64,000 nt of DNA. Source: Piezodorus guildinii (lineage: Eukaryota; Arthropoda; Insecta; Hemiptera; Pentatomidae). The stretch covers positions 95,936,484-96,000,483 of the forward strand of contig CM041297.1 of assembly GCA_023052935.1 (NCBI GenBank). Reading direction: 5' to 3'. The position numbers and the translations under genes were made by a program. The number at the start of each line of letters is the position of its first letter. The stretch's first letter is position 1. Shown here one piece after another: positions 35,165 through 46,649 of the stretch. The notes beneath the pieces were generated by a model. It saw only the letters and a program-made list of their open reading frames with translations, made no database searches and was not told the origin of the DNA.

Positions 35165-35560
35165 TTTCAAACAATAGAATGTATTTTTTAAAATATATTT
35201 TTTATTGAAATTTACAACTGTATTTGGTAATACAATAAGTAAATATGCTGGTAATGATAACATACACAAAAAACTGCCCATTGGTAGTACTCTAGTAGTC
35301 AAACTAAACAAGAAGGTCTCGAGGCCATCTTCTTTTCAAACGCCTCGGAGGATTGCCAAGAATGGAAGAGGAAGCTAGGATTGTAACTAGTGGGTTAGAG
35401 TGGGAGTGGAGTTTGTCATGGAAGGATAGATACCTGGTTCAGTCCAAAATAAGGAGTGTTGAGGATTTTTCTAATAATTTTGGATTGTAAGGATTGAAGA
35501 GGAAAGAATTTGATGGTTTAGTGGAGCCCCAAAGCTCAACCCCGAGAATTCAATTTTGAA
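35165..35560 (-). mobile_element. Jockey-like LINE 3' fragment, minus strand half of a head-to-head pair
   Basis: The minus strand reads ELWGSTKPSNSFLFNPYNPK, then LEKSSTLLILD and HDKLHSHSNPLVTIL, ending NPPRRLKRRWP, the usual C-terminal end of Jockey elements. A 3'UTR then runs left to a T-rich end at about 35185-35210. The tail region (ttattgaaatttacaactg) is duplicated at 36143-36161. Confidence 0.7.
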
Positions 35561-35564
35561 TTAG

Positions 35565-36060
35565 AATACCCTTACTCAGCTTCCACTGGGGGAGAGCTAA
35601 AGATTCTATTATCAAACACATCCAATTCTTTCAATCCAAAGTCCTCCAAACAATAGTTACCAACTTACCTTACACCACGACCTTAATATTCCATTTATTC
35701 TAGACCTGGTACCATCCAAATTTTCCTAATTCCATTAGAACCTTATTCATCATCCTAACCCTCTAGCACAATCCCTATCCAGCCGGCTCTACCCACCCCT
35801 GGAATCCTCGAGATTGAAACGGTAGTATCCACGAGAGGTTTTGTAAACATTTATACTAAAGTTCTTACACTTGTCATATTCTCCCCTCATGTACTATATG
35901 TTTTGCCATGCGCCCTACTTCAGCCTCAAATGCTCATACCAGTGAAGCGTCTGAGAGAGGGGCGCTGGGAACTTTCGGACTCTGCTTTTCCTCCATAAGT
36001 GGGGGAGTAATCTCATCCTGGGTTCCCACAGTACATTTTAAATGTTATATACAAGTATAG
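35565..36060 (+). mobile_element. Jockey-like LINE 3' fragment, plus strand half of a head-to-head pair
   Basis: The plus strand reads LLSFHWGRAKDSIIKHIQFF, QSKVLQTIVT and SRLYPPLESSRLKR, the same protein region as the neighbouring minus-strand copy. The accagtgaagcg and aagtgggggag 3'UTR boxes follow (35939-36010), shared with 22990-23110. The two copies meet head-to-head near 35560. Confidence 0.65.
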
Positions 36061-36119
36061 GTATGAGTGTATATTTATTTTAGTTATTACGACATATTCG
36101 GTTTTTTATTTTTATTTTA

Positions 36120-36240
36120 TATATGTTTTTTAAATATAGTTTTATTGAAATTTACAACTGTATAAAAAACAACAAGTAAATATGCTTATTATTGTTCAAA
36201 CACATGAAGAGAAACTACCCATTGGCAGCACTCTATTGTA
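36120..36240 (-). repeat. LINE 3' end copy, direct repeat of 35180-35300
   Basis: tttattgaaatttacaactg, aagtaaatatgct and ctacccattggcagcactct match 35200-35293 in order and orientation, so a second minus-strand 3' end lies beyond the plus-strand copy. Confidence 0.6.
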
Positions 36241-36810
36241 TATATTATTTATTTATAGTTTATGTAGTTTACTTTAGCTTTTTTTAAATTTAAATATTGT
36301 ATGCATCTGGTTAAGCATTATTATTAATGCCCAAACGGAGAAAATTTGTAATATTTTTGAATTAAAATATGTTTTTAATAAAAGAAAAAAATTAGCTGTT
36401 GAGAAGAAGGGCCTGGAATAATTCGCTAAGCTTTCGTCTAGTTTATACTTAAGAAAGGTCCTAATATTTCATCACTAAGCGAAAATAGTCATAGAATGTC
36501 TAAGCAGAATGGTGTTTATTATTCGTTTATTTTTAAGTTTAAGGAAGAACTGTAAACTAGAAGATGGGATGAGGATTAGATTTTTACAGTCAAAATGATG
36601 TTTTTTTTTGTTGATATTTTATGTGATTATATTTTTATGAGTGTTTTGGTGAGACATGTTTTCTATTTTAATATAAGGAGAGACCTAATCCAAGAATTAA
36701 GTTTCTATCTATTCAGTTTATGAATAATATGTCATTTGTAAAAGCCCTTTTACATTTATGTATCTTTACATAGAAAGCTTTTATCCATTTACTTATTAAA
36801 CTATATCACC

Positions 36811-37110
36811 CTACACGGAGTAATGAAAACACGGAGTACATAGATTTGTTAGAGAGCGGGACGTTGAAATAACTCCCCCGTCGGACGAGGGGTGAGATTT
36901 AATTCTCGATTCCGAGCCCCCTAGAACGCTGGTGGAGGGAGGGAGATGCAAAACAGGGGTACACAAAGTTGTCATATCCTCTGCAACGGACCGCTTATTG
37001 TTAGTCTGCTCAACCCCCGACTTCATGATTAGCTCATCTGAATTTTGTTTAAATCCATCATTCCAGCTTTATTATCTTGTTATCAATTGCTGAGGAGCCG
37101 AATGGCGCTG
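36811..37110. promoter_or_regulatory. GC-rich island in Antp intron (candidate enhancer)
   Basis: Includes tcatgattagctc (37023-37035) and cgaggggtgagatttaattc (36886-36905). The minus strand has a 71-codon frame starting at a true ATG (37026), but the peptide shows no known motif and no donor site. Conserved intronic regulatory DNA is the likelier reading. Confidence 0.3.
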
Positions 37111-37205
37111 CTAAAACTTTTCCATAAATATTATTATTCTAACCAACGAAACATGTTAAATAAATATTTGTATACTTATTATTTTATTTACCATCAATCA
37201 ATGAA

Positions 37206-37280
37206 TATGTAGCAGAATAGAATAGAATAGAAAAAAAAAGTATTCTGGGACTGGGTCCCCTAAGAATAACAGTTATATAC
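37206..37280 (-). mobile_element. LINE 3' end with (TATTC)n tail
   Basis: agaatagaatagaatag then ttctgggactgggtccccta (37241-37260) on plus is the inverse of the LINE terminus seen at 23715-23790. Confidence 0.55.
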
Positions 37281-37994
37281 AATTGAAATGATTAATATGT
37301 CTGGCCAATAAACAAAGAAACATGATTAATTATTATTTTATTTTATTATTATAGTAAAATAAGAGAAATATTATGCAACGAAAACTAACAAATTAATCAA
37401 GAAGACTTTTTAAAAAATCTTCTAAATATTGTCTTCTAAAAATATAAAATCAAATCTTATTTTTAACAAAATAAAAAATAACTGAATTTAGAACCAAATT
37501 GAAATTTAGACGGTAAACAGTTATCTTTATTCATTCAACGTGGATGTCTAGATAGAATTGAAATATCACATTTGCTGATTGTCTATTTGGGATGGAAGAT
37601 GTTATAGGAAAAGTTGGGATTTGAATGAGGATAAAGAATTAGCATGGTGGATATGTGTTGGTTGAGAATTCCAGAATGTAGTAGAGCGGAAAATATAAGA
37701 ACGATCAAAAGTTTTGGTTCTGTAAAGGTCGTAATTATTTGTTGTTTTCATCATAAAGAATTATTTAATTAGATGAAGAAATGGCTTTCAATACAACGAG
37801 GCTATTTACGATCATAAAATTTGTATGCATGATATTTTTTTTATGTTTTCTATTATGATACTAATTAAAATCGGATAAACTATATTTTTAATATAATGTC
37901 TTATTTTATACCTAAATAATCAGATCAGTTTACATACGCATAGATTACCAATTACTGTTCAAATAAAAAAATTCTAAAGTTAAACACTTTTCTT

Positions 37995-38180
37995 CGATAC
38001 AGAAAAAAGAAAATCCCCGCAGAGACTTGTGTTGGGAAAAAGGCCACCCCAAGGGAGTACGTGAAAAATCTCGCTTTCTCCAGTCCATGTTTCCTTTATT
38101 CCAGATAAATTAGTGTGGCCTAGAGCTAAGAAGCTTTCAGTATGTACGGCTACTGTTTTAGCAATGTGAGCGACATTGAA
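37995..38180. promoter_or_regulatory. GC-richer island in Antp intron (candidate enhancer)
   Basis: Block with cgcagagacttgtg, aaggccaccccaaggga (38041-38057) and tttattccagataaatta; no frame, no repeat match. Function inferred from composition and location. Confidence 0.25.
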
Positions 38181-38814
38181 TCTTATTTGTTCAATTATTG
38201 AAATTTAAATGTATTATGATTTTCATAAATATATATATAACTATAAATATATAGTGTAACTAAAATACAGGTACACACATATATATAATATACATAGTAT
38301 GTATATATATGTGTATGTGTGTATATATATATACATATTTTTAAACATAACCATATTTGGATATTTTATTCACACATGGATGGTTTTTAAGGGTAGAGGC
38401 AAATAACAAAAAACAAAAAAAAAAATAACGTAAAAGGTTTTTTTTTTTTTTTTTAATAGCCGCTTTATACCATAGTCGTTTTTGAGATACTGCGATGACT
38501 AGAAAATTGAATGAAATGTTAATTTCATTTATAAATATAGGTTACGTACTACATTATTCAAAGTTATAGAGGTATTATGAATTTCTAGCTTCGGATAATC
38601 AAAATGGACCAATTTATGGGATTTTATATGAATTTGTAAGGTCTAAAATATATATGATATCGAAAAGTAGCCAAATTAATTTGTTATTTAAATAGTAAAA
38701 TAAGAGGGTTGTAGATATAGTTAAATATAGTTGCAGATCGTACAATTCAATGTAATGATTTATTTTACCCTTGTACTTAGGGGACCTCATAAGCCACACA
38801 AGAAGCAGAATCGA

Positions 38815-39290
38815 TTAATCGAACTTCATACCATATCGAAATAAAACAATCCCATTAATAAGAAACCGTGTCCGTATAAAAAATCGGCCAGATCCGATCG
38901 AGTTAAAAATAATTGGTTGAGGGGAAGAGGAGGGAAAAAAATAAAACAAAGGGAAAGGGGATGGGGATAATTCTTTCCCCTCAGCTATCCGATTCTCAGG
39001 AGAAGACATTTTTCTCCTGGCCTTTAATCCATCAAAACGAGCTTTGATGCTTTCTTAATTAACTTCGAATCCGTCCGGAGATTTAACCCCGAGGGAGGGT
39101 TTTGAACTTTTTTGGATTCTTCAAAAGCAAACATTCATTAGCGTTCCCATCCAGTCGCGGTATCAATTAAAATCTAATTTAAATTGGTATGTAGGTTAAA
39201 CGATGCGTGTAGCGTCTACCGAGATCGGGTGGTACAAGACTGTCTTAGAGTGAATAAAAAACAAAGGACAGTGAACAGAAAAGATCCACT
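38815..39290. promoter_or_regulatory. Large non-repeat island in Antp intron (candidate enhancer)
   Basis: Starts with tcgattaatcga (38811-38822, a palindromic homeodomain-type site) and includes a G/A-rich tract (38920-38965), ggcctttaatccatcaaaac, cttaattaac (39054-39063) and tatcaattaaaatctaattt (39161-39180). The density of ATTA/TAAT cores in GC-richer DNA fits a Hox-regulated enhancer. Minus frame 38815-39009 is not protein-like. Confidence 0.35.
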
Positions 39291-39942
39291 TTGTCTGGCT
39301 TCATTTAGGTCCTAATAAAAAAAAATATGCAAATCGTTTTAGCAAATATATGAGGGCGATAAAACCATTAACTACTAAGATAATAACAACAACCCTTACC
39401 TTCTATTCTAAGTGACCTTCTTGAATCAACAAAGATTTCAAACTATTCCAAGGAGGATTAAATGTTTTAATTAATTGTTGAAAATTTTGATGAAGGTCAA
39501 GATTTAATAGAAAATTGAATGCTGCAATACTAACTTATACTAGATACCACGATTAATAATAAGGTAATTAAATTAGAATAGTCTTATTAAGGGAATTATA
39601 ATTGTGTACTTTCAGATAAAAAATTGTTTTTGCCTCTGAAGATGGCATGATAGTCGTAAGGTTGTGCATTTTTTAATAATATTAATATGTCATCTCATTG
39701 ATTTCTCTAATGTTAATTTATCAAACTTAAAGAAACAATTATCTATTATTGTAGCTAATGATTCTGAATTATAGTAAAGATTATTTGTTCGTTTTTATGT
39801 AAATGTTAAAATAGTATTATTATTGTTAAAAGTAGTATTATTATTGTTAAATGTATTATTCTGTTAAAATAGTATTACTCTAGTTAAAATACTATAATAG
39901 TTGTTAAAATTGTATTATTCTATATTTACTGTGTTATCCTAT

Positions 39943-40359
39943 ATTTATTTATCAATTAAAAACAAGCACAATTCTTTTCTTCCATCATGTTTTTTATTAT
40001 TATTATTCTATAATTCGTCAATTTCAGTCAAGTTTCGGGGATTTTTCCCCATTATCAAGACTAAAAAGGTTTTAAAACATTTTGTTTTTAGTTACAATTA
40101 TATTTTTTTTTTATATATCTATTTATACCAATTTTCATGAAGTCACTTATTAAATAAAAACATTTATAATATACAATTAACTATAAATTACCTTTTTTAT
40201 TGATACATATTATTTTTTGTGACTAACTGCTACATCCACTTATAAAAGTTGACTATTTTCTCACGAAAGATTGACTGAAATTGACGAATTATATAATAAT
40301 GATATTAAAAAAGATGATGGAAGAAAAAAATTGTGCTTGTTTTAATATAGATAAATAAG
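39943..40359. mobile_element. Fold-back element with ~90-bp inverted arms and Penelope-like box
   Basis: The left arm 39943-40029 (tatttatttatcaattaaaa, caagcacaattctt, ttccatcat, aattcgtcaatttcagtca) is closely reverse-complementary to the right arm 40270-40359. The ~240-bp loop starts with aagtttcggggatttttccc (40030-40049), shared with 6880-6900. It may be a non-autonomous Penelope-like or MITE-type element; no target-site duplication was resolved. Confidence 0.6.
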
Positions 40360-40390
40360 AAAAACTTCCTTAAGTAATACTAATATAAAA

Positions 40391-40391
<1 letters not shown>

Positions 40392-40421
<30 letters not shown>
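40392..40421. repeat. (TA)n microsatellite
   Basis: Uninterrupted TA run. Confidence 0.95.
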
Positions 40422-40425
<4 letters not shown>

Positions 40426-40739
40426 ATTATTTATTATATTATTCTATATTTCTGTTAGTAATCATTGATTCTTTTTTTTTTTTTTTTTTTTGTTAATTTT
40501 GTAATTCCTCTTTTTTTTCTGTTCATATTTTCGTAAAATGGGTGTAGCTACCCACCAATAAATAAATAATAGTGATGAAGTAATACTACAGTCTCCAATT
40601 TTATATTAAATGTATTTTATTTAATAACCGACATTTAGGTATGCCAATGAAAAACCAATGATGATGTACTAAGACGTTCTTCTAACTAATTAACGATTAA
40701 TATAAATGTAGTTCATAGTGTCGATCATTAGTGTCATAT

Positions 40740-41300
40740 CTTTTTGGATTCCTTTTCATCCACATCCTCCCACTCATATTCCAGTGGTAAAGCGCTCAGA
40801 AAAGAATCACCCTTTCATAAAATTCCCTTAGCAATTACTCGCTCCTCTAAAGAAGACAAAATCAATTCCTCCGTATAATGCCCCGGTAGTGGCATGAAAG
40901 GACGTAAGAACTACGGACTAAAGAAGAAAGACAGAGAGAAGAAAGACAGAAGAAGAAGAACTGTGTAAGAGGGCGAGCATATCGTGGCTTCTCGCCTGTC
41001 AGCTTAGGCTCCCTTACTCGCCATTTGTCTTCCTCTTCTGACGTAACGTCTTCTTATGTTCCCTATACCCTGGTATTATTCTATCCAAAAATGTTTCCCC
41101 ATACCCTGGTATTATTCTATCCAAAAATGTAGGTCCTCCCTCCCTTCTCCAGGCCACGACCGCTGCTCCTGACTCTCCTAATTATAATGGCTTCTCTAGA
41201 ATTTTTTTTTTTGTTTTTCGCTTTCGGGTCTGCCGATGACTAGAGGCCGATTGGAGTCGGTTTTTCTCGGAACTCGTTTAGGTTCGAAGAGGAGAGAAAG
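40740..41300. other. GC-richer mixed block with A/G-rich tract and tandem duplication
   Basis: The start (cactcatattccagtggtaa, agcgctcag) resembles the Jockey-like 3'UTR of 22990-23110. An agaaagacagaga tract (40925-40965) follows. At 41065-41136 a 36-bp unit (ataccctggtattattctat...) is tandemly present twice, with 30 identical bases per copy (41065-41094, 41101-41130). The rest is unclassified. Confidence 0.4.
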
Positions 41301-41856
41301 CATGTTATTTCTGTCATAGTTAAAAATTAAAGCCCATTAAAAAAAAAAAAATCGGAAAACACTAGAACACCTTTAATATAATATACTAAAATTAAAATGA
41401 AATCACTCAAGTAGCTTAAACTTGAACTCATAAAACAAAACAAAGTTCATAAATTTACAAGATAGAATTGTGTTAGTATATTTACATCCCAAAACTCCAA
41501 AGATAGTTTTTCTTATTTTAAAATATTGAAAGTTTCAATGTGATTGCAATTTTTAATAACAACTTACTTGATATTGTGAAACATTGTTTGTAACTGTTCA
41601 TAAGAACAATATTCACAAATATCAGACGTTCAAAATAACGTAAATATATAAATCTTTTTGGTAAGTTTATTTAATATGTAATATCTTTACTTCTAGTACC
41701 AAAAATCCATCTTTATAATAATCTGTTACTCATGGTTGACTAGTTTTAAACAAAAACATCTATATCTTTATTTTTAGTAACTATTTAATTAATTTTTAAA
41801 ATACATTGCCTAAAAATATTAATTAGTTTATGTGTAGTTATAATTTCAAAGCACAT

Positions 41857-42350
41857 ATTTATCATCAATTTAAAAAAAAAAAAAAAGTCGTATTATACTA
41901 TTTACATTACATTTCTTCTTTCTAGTTTTATATGTTGTTTTTTTTTAAATATTTATTTATTGAGATATATTACAATTTTTTTAATATCACATATAATATA
42001 TTAAAAAAATTAAGATATAATAGACGGTATAAAGCCATTTATATTATTATACATATACTTATAGGTTGTTGTTTTGATTTGTTTTCTTTATTTTATTATT
42101 TTATGTATATATATTCATTTATTTATTTTATATTTTATTTATATATTATTTGGCTTTATCATTTTTTTCCTTATATATTGTATGAATGTGGTCTCATATC
42201 TCTATGACTATTGTTCATTTTGAAACAAATTGTAATATATTTCAATAAATAAATATTTAGAAAAAAAAAAAACATATAAAACTAGAAAGAAGAAATGTAA
42301 TGTAAATAGTGTAATATGATTTTTTTTTTTTTTTTAAATTGATGATAAAT
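41857..42350. repeat. Long palindrome (two ~120-bp arms) made of inverted LINE 3' ends
   Basis: Left arm 41857-41977 and right arm 42227-42350 are near-perfect reverse complements: atttatcatcaattt, an A14/T15 run, tactatttacattacatttc, ttctttctagttttatatgt, a T/A run, aaatatttatttattga and attacaattt. The loop contains, in opposite orientations, the catacaatat-type LINE 3'UTR boxes seen at 22740-22850 and 42945-43060. Both the retroelement end and its flank are duplicated. Confidence 0.8.
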
Positions 42351-42944
42351 TAATCAGAATTGATTGATGCTGTTATAGGTATGATATTCAAAGACATAAC
42401 GTACATAGGCATGCAAATTTAAATTAAATTTGATTGAAGAAACCATAATGACAAGTAAATAATGAGATCCAATATTTATTTATAGATCCATTATAGGTAA
42501 GTATAGGATAATAAATTTTATTTTTATACAATTAAATAAAAGTTGAATATGTCTGGATATTTAAAATTCATCCAATTTATGTATAGACATAAATCATATA
42601 ACATCAATTGTTGGTATAATAACCAATAAAAGTGAGTCATAGGCAGTAATTACTATCACCGATAGTATAGGTACAAATTTTACTAATATCTGGGTGTGAG
42701 AAAATCTCTGTGCCATGTTCCTATTGAGAAGTATTATTCAATACAAAAACGTGCGGTCTGTTCACGCCCCATCTACCGTTGCCTCTACTAGCCTAATAAT
42801 TTTCGTTCCAATACATTTCTTTTCATTATTTTGCATCTTAATTTGTTTTCCCTTTTTTTATTGGTATTAATAAGGTATTTTCGGCTTTAATTATGAAGAT
42901 ATGTAATGAATAAACATTTTTAACTTTATTTATTTTTTTTTTTT

Positions 42945-43060
42945 ATTTCTTTTATTCGTATATATTACAATTTGTCATAATAGACAATAATAATAGTGCT
43001 ACAGGATCTCATTCATACAATATTTACGATATAAACAAAAGGAAAGTCAAATTACATAAA
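42945..43060 (-). mobile_element. Jockey-like LINE 3' end fragment
   Basis: After a T-run on plus: tatattacaatttgtcataa, caataataatag, tcattcatacaatat and aaagtcaaattacataaaat match 22757-22860 step by step. Confidence 0.6.
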
Positions 43061-43069
43061 ATAAAATCA

Positions 43070-44030
43070 AAATAAATAATAACTTTATTAAGCAATTTAA
43101 AAATATTTTTGATTTTGCAAATGATGTTCAAGCTAATTCTGATCAATTAATCATTAAAGATTTTTTTAATCAAATTGTTTCGAGATAAGAATCTGACTGT
43201 TTAATGACCTCTCATTATGAAAGTATTCTCGTCAGAATATTTTAAGTGAGGCCACGTGTTCTATGTTATGGTAGGCTACGCATATGTTTTAGCTTGAGAT
43301 ATTTTCAAGATGAAAGAAAAAAAATAAATAAAAAGAGTGGTGCTACTTCATTACTATGGTTGTATTTTCACTGAAATACAAAATTAAAATACCCATAGGA
43401 CGGAAGCTTGACATAAGTGTGTTTAGAAGATAGTAACCGAAAATTGTATTTAAATTTACCCTTCTATTCTACCTAGAAATTCAGATAAACCTGAGGGTAA
43501 TTAAGAGCTTACTAAAAAGTTAATAACAGGTACTAACATAAAACTCATATGATCTTTCTGAAAAAAATTAACTACCTTTGATGAACATTGATCATACTTA
43601 GAGCCTACAAGTCTGATATATTCTGGGAAAAATATGACTATTATAAGAAAATACCATTTATCATAAAAGAAATCTGGTTTTTAAGGTAAGTATTTAAAAA
43701 AAAAAAAAAAAAATGCTGTAAAGCAAAGATTCTATAAGTTATCACAAGAGGAGAACTTGGGAAGAAGTGAAAAAAAATATTAAATAAATATTTTTGTATA
43801 ATTATATGAAATTGAATGTCAAGCACTATTTTATAAAATGCCATTTTTATTTTATTTTTTAATTTATGAACCTAAATTATAATAAATTGTGTCAATATTA
43901 AAACCTAAAATTTTAGAAAATATTATAAGGTCTTTTAAAAGTGTACTCCGTCGCTGATTTCTAGATTGATACTGAAAAACGATTGATAAAATCAGTCTAA
44001 AAATAAATTATTAATCATTGATGCATGCGA
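43070..44030. other. AT-rich intronic stretch without recognised features
   Basis: No coding, repeat or GC-rich structure seen apart from homopolymers. Confidence 0.5.
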
Positions 44031-44032
44031 AA

Positions 44033-44037
<5 letters not shown>

Positions 44038-44087
<50 letters not shown>

Positions 44088-44097
44088 ATATATATAT
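44038..44097. repeat. (AT)n microsatellite
   Basis: AT run with a single phase slip near 44077. Confidence 0.95.
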
Positions 44098-44559
44098 GAT
44101 TTAATATATGCTAGGATTATTTCTTTACTAATTCATTGATTACTATTTTATTTACTCCAATATTACAACTGTCTCTCCCAAAGATGGATTGGATATAATA
44201 ATATAGGATATCGTTGAGAACATAATGTAGAAATTATTTTATATCTGTAATTAATTCGAAAACAGTAACAGGCTGGACATCGCTTTTGGTGAGGACATTG
44301 TTCAAAGTTTTTGAAAAAAATGTGAAATGTATAACCAGATATAGTTCAATAAAAGATGTCCATTACCAACCATTATGTCCGTGTTATTTTGTTAAAATTA
44401 TGCATGTAATATGCTAACGAGACTATGTTAATGTCTGCATGTGAACAATAAATAAATATTTATTTCATGTTGTATTCCATTTAACATGATTTGAATTTCG
44501 AAGATAATTTACCTATTTATGGTTCATAACCGAGGAAATATACATTACTTATAATCTAT

Positions 44560-45060
44560 TGTCTTGTCAAGAACCATTGAGAGCATTTTCGGTGGTAAAT
44601 TCTTGAACCGCCACAGATAGATAGGAAGACCTCAGAGGTTTTGGCATTGGCTGATGGTGGTCAGAAATAAATTATTTTTCTCCTCTAACCAGCCAACCGA
44701 CCTGATGGATTTCTTACTTATGAAATGTGACGTTTGAAAAATACCTTTCTCCAGACTTTTCCTTAATTTCCCATCCCCCTTCTCCAGCTCTCCCCATCTC
44801 TTTCTTCCCTAGATCCTTCTCTTTCCACCTCGCTATGGGACCACTGGAGAACCCCTCCCCTCCAGAGCCATCCCTCCTCCCTTCCTCCCACCTCCGCCCC
44901 CACCTTAAAGACAGACATCTGTCCGAACCGACCAATCAGAAGTCTTCTAAGGACCTACAACTAGTTCTCAACTACTCCGAAAGAGAGCAGACAAGTACAG
45001 TGCCCCTCATCACATGGGCGATCTACTATTGATGGAGCGCAAAAAAGTGTCAACAGCATT
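44560..45060. promoter_or_regulatory. GC-/C-rich island in Antp intron (candidate enhancer)
   Basis: About 500 bp with a strongly pyrimidine-rich plus strand from 44750 to 44905. It is followed by gaccaatcagaagtc (an inverted CCAAT-type box, 44930-44944) and ctactattgatggagcg (45022-45038). The 101-codon plus frame and the overlapping minus frame are low-complexity Ser/Pro-rich or Gly-rich by-products of the tract. Confidence 0.35.
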
Positions 45061-45566
45061 ATTAAAGTGTGAAATGAAATAAATTCAAATCGCTTTCTCA
45101 AATACCCGTGTTAATTAATTATTAACGACCATGTTAAATACAAATCCAAGTAAAATCAATTTATTTTTTAAATTTTATTTTTAGGTTCTTTTTAAATAAA
45201 GAAATTGATCTATATTTTTCACTTAACAATCCTTTTATTATATGCTTTCTCTCTCCTACGTTTCAGCCTTCATTTTTGAAGGATCCTACTTTATCTCTCC
45301 TTTCTACTGCATATATAAAAGAATATATATATTGTCACATTATAATAAAATATACTTTAGACTGAAACCAGCCTTGTCAGCTTGTTATTATTATAGAACT
45401 TGAATATAAATGTATTCATTCAAATAAATTACATATACAATAAAAATTATAGTTTTAATTTTGTATAATGCATTGATGAATCCTATACATTTTTAATTTT
45501 AATTACTTTCTTTTAACAGATAAGATAAAATATCGGAGATGCATTAAGAAAAAATATTTTTATATT

Positions 45567-46000
45567 ATTTCTATGAAAACAGTATAAAAAAAATATATTA
45601 GGTAATTATTATTATATGGAAATATATATTGATTATTATTTTCTGTCTCAAGTATTCTTTTTTAATACAAAAGTTTTTTTTTTTTAAATAACAAACAAAT
45701 AAATTTTGACCTCATAAAAGTAAAAAATAAATATCAATACTTGAAGTTTTATATGAACTTGATTGATTAACTGTGTCTAATATTATTGTTATCATTTCTA
45801 TGAAAACAGTGTGAAAAATATATAAACACACTTATAATTACAATACAAAAATAATTAATTATTATATTTCTGTCTGAATTATTCCTTTAAATACATTGTG
45901 TGTTTTTTAAATAACAAACAAATAACGTTTGAACACACAAAATTAAAACAAATAAATATCAATAATCGAGGTTTTATATGAACGTCATTAATTCATTTTT
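45567..46000 (+). repeat. Diverged tandem duplication, period ~227 bp
   Basis: atttctatgaaaacagt occurs at 45567-45583 and 45794-45810. The following blocks keep order in both units: a tttctgtct segment, tttaaataacaaacaaataa and aaataaatatcaata, then gttttatatgaac. The units have diverged substantially. Confidence 0.65.
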
Positions 46001-46506
46001 CCTTTTATTGTATTGTTAATACCTCAATTTAGTTAGAAATATTGTTGAAGACAGCACCTCAAACATTGAAGATTAGAATAAAAAGCTAATTTTAAATAAC
46101 CTTATTTATCTAGATAACAGATAATAATGTAAAATACGTTATTATAAATAAGCATACGTTTATTGATTTTGAATTTATATTTTAAAAAGTTCATTTTGAT
46201 ACGATTTTTTTTAAATATTGGGAATACAACCTGATTTTTTTTTTCAAAAGAAAAAAAATATTCACCATATGTGGAATATTTTTAATTTTTAAACTTTAAG
46301 TTCTTCCGTATTATATATTATAACAGTATATTTAATGTAAAATTCAAGTTTTCTTTATTATTATTGTTTTACATGAAGACGTGTGAAAATTTCTTTTTTA
46401 ACGCCTGAAAAATGTATGTTTTTTAGCAATAAATAATCTATGTAAGGACTATGTTATTTTTATGCTATCTGTATACAAGTGTTCTGAAGTAATGATTTTC
46501 TTTCAG

Positions 46507-46633
46507 GACCGAGTTTTCTGGAATGGAGGACCTAACACCATCTATTGGCAGTTGATAGAACTATGGTTACATTAAACAACTTCAGATATCTTCAAGTTTT
46601 ATTTTAATCAATTGTTACTAATAGTTCAATAAA
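46507..46633 (+). other. Terminal-exon-like coding snippet with poly-A signal
   Basis: A strong acceptor (gattttctttcag, ending 46506) is followed by a frame reading DRVFWNGGPNTIYWQ and continuing LIELWLH to a TAA at 46573-46575. An AATAAA lies at 46628-46633. This is the usual layout of a last exon, here on the strand opposite to Antp and inside its intron. The peptide is strikingly protein-like. Its phase (0) is compatible with the 27467-27533 snippet, but a link is speculative. I do not recognise the protein. Confidence 0.35.
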
Positions 46634-46649
46634 TAATATTTGGTATACG

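Noticed and set aside
35165..36240. LTR retrotransposon (because ~115-bp direct repeats flank an internal region)
   Set aside because: The repeats correspond to LINE 3' ends and the interior encodes Jockey-like C-termini in opposite directions; no primer-binding site or polypurine tract was seen.
38275..38345. Structured RNA suggested by self-complementary TA/TG-rich sequence
   Set aside because: It is an imperfect (TA)n/(TG)n microsatellite; complementarity is trivial.
41932..42207. Plus-strand 91-codon frame
   Set aside because: Tyr/Phe/Ile-rich translation of the palindrome loop; not protein-like.
44714..45032. Overlapping frames of 73 and 101 codons
   Set aside because: Both arise from a pyrimidine-rich tract giving Ser/Pro-rich or Gly/Glu-rich low-complexity peptides.
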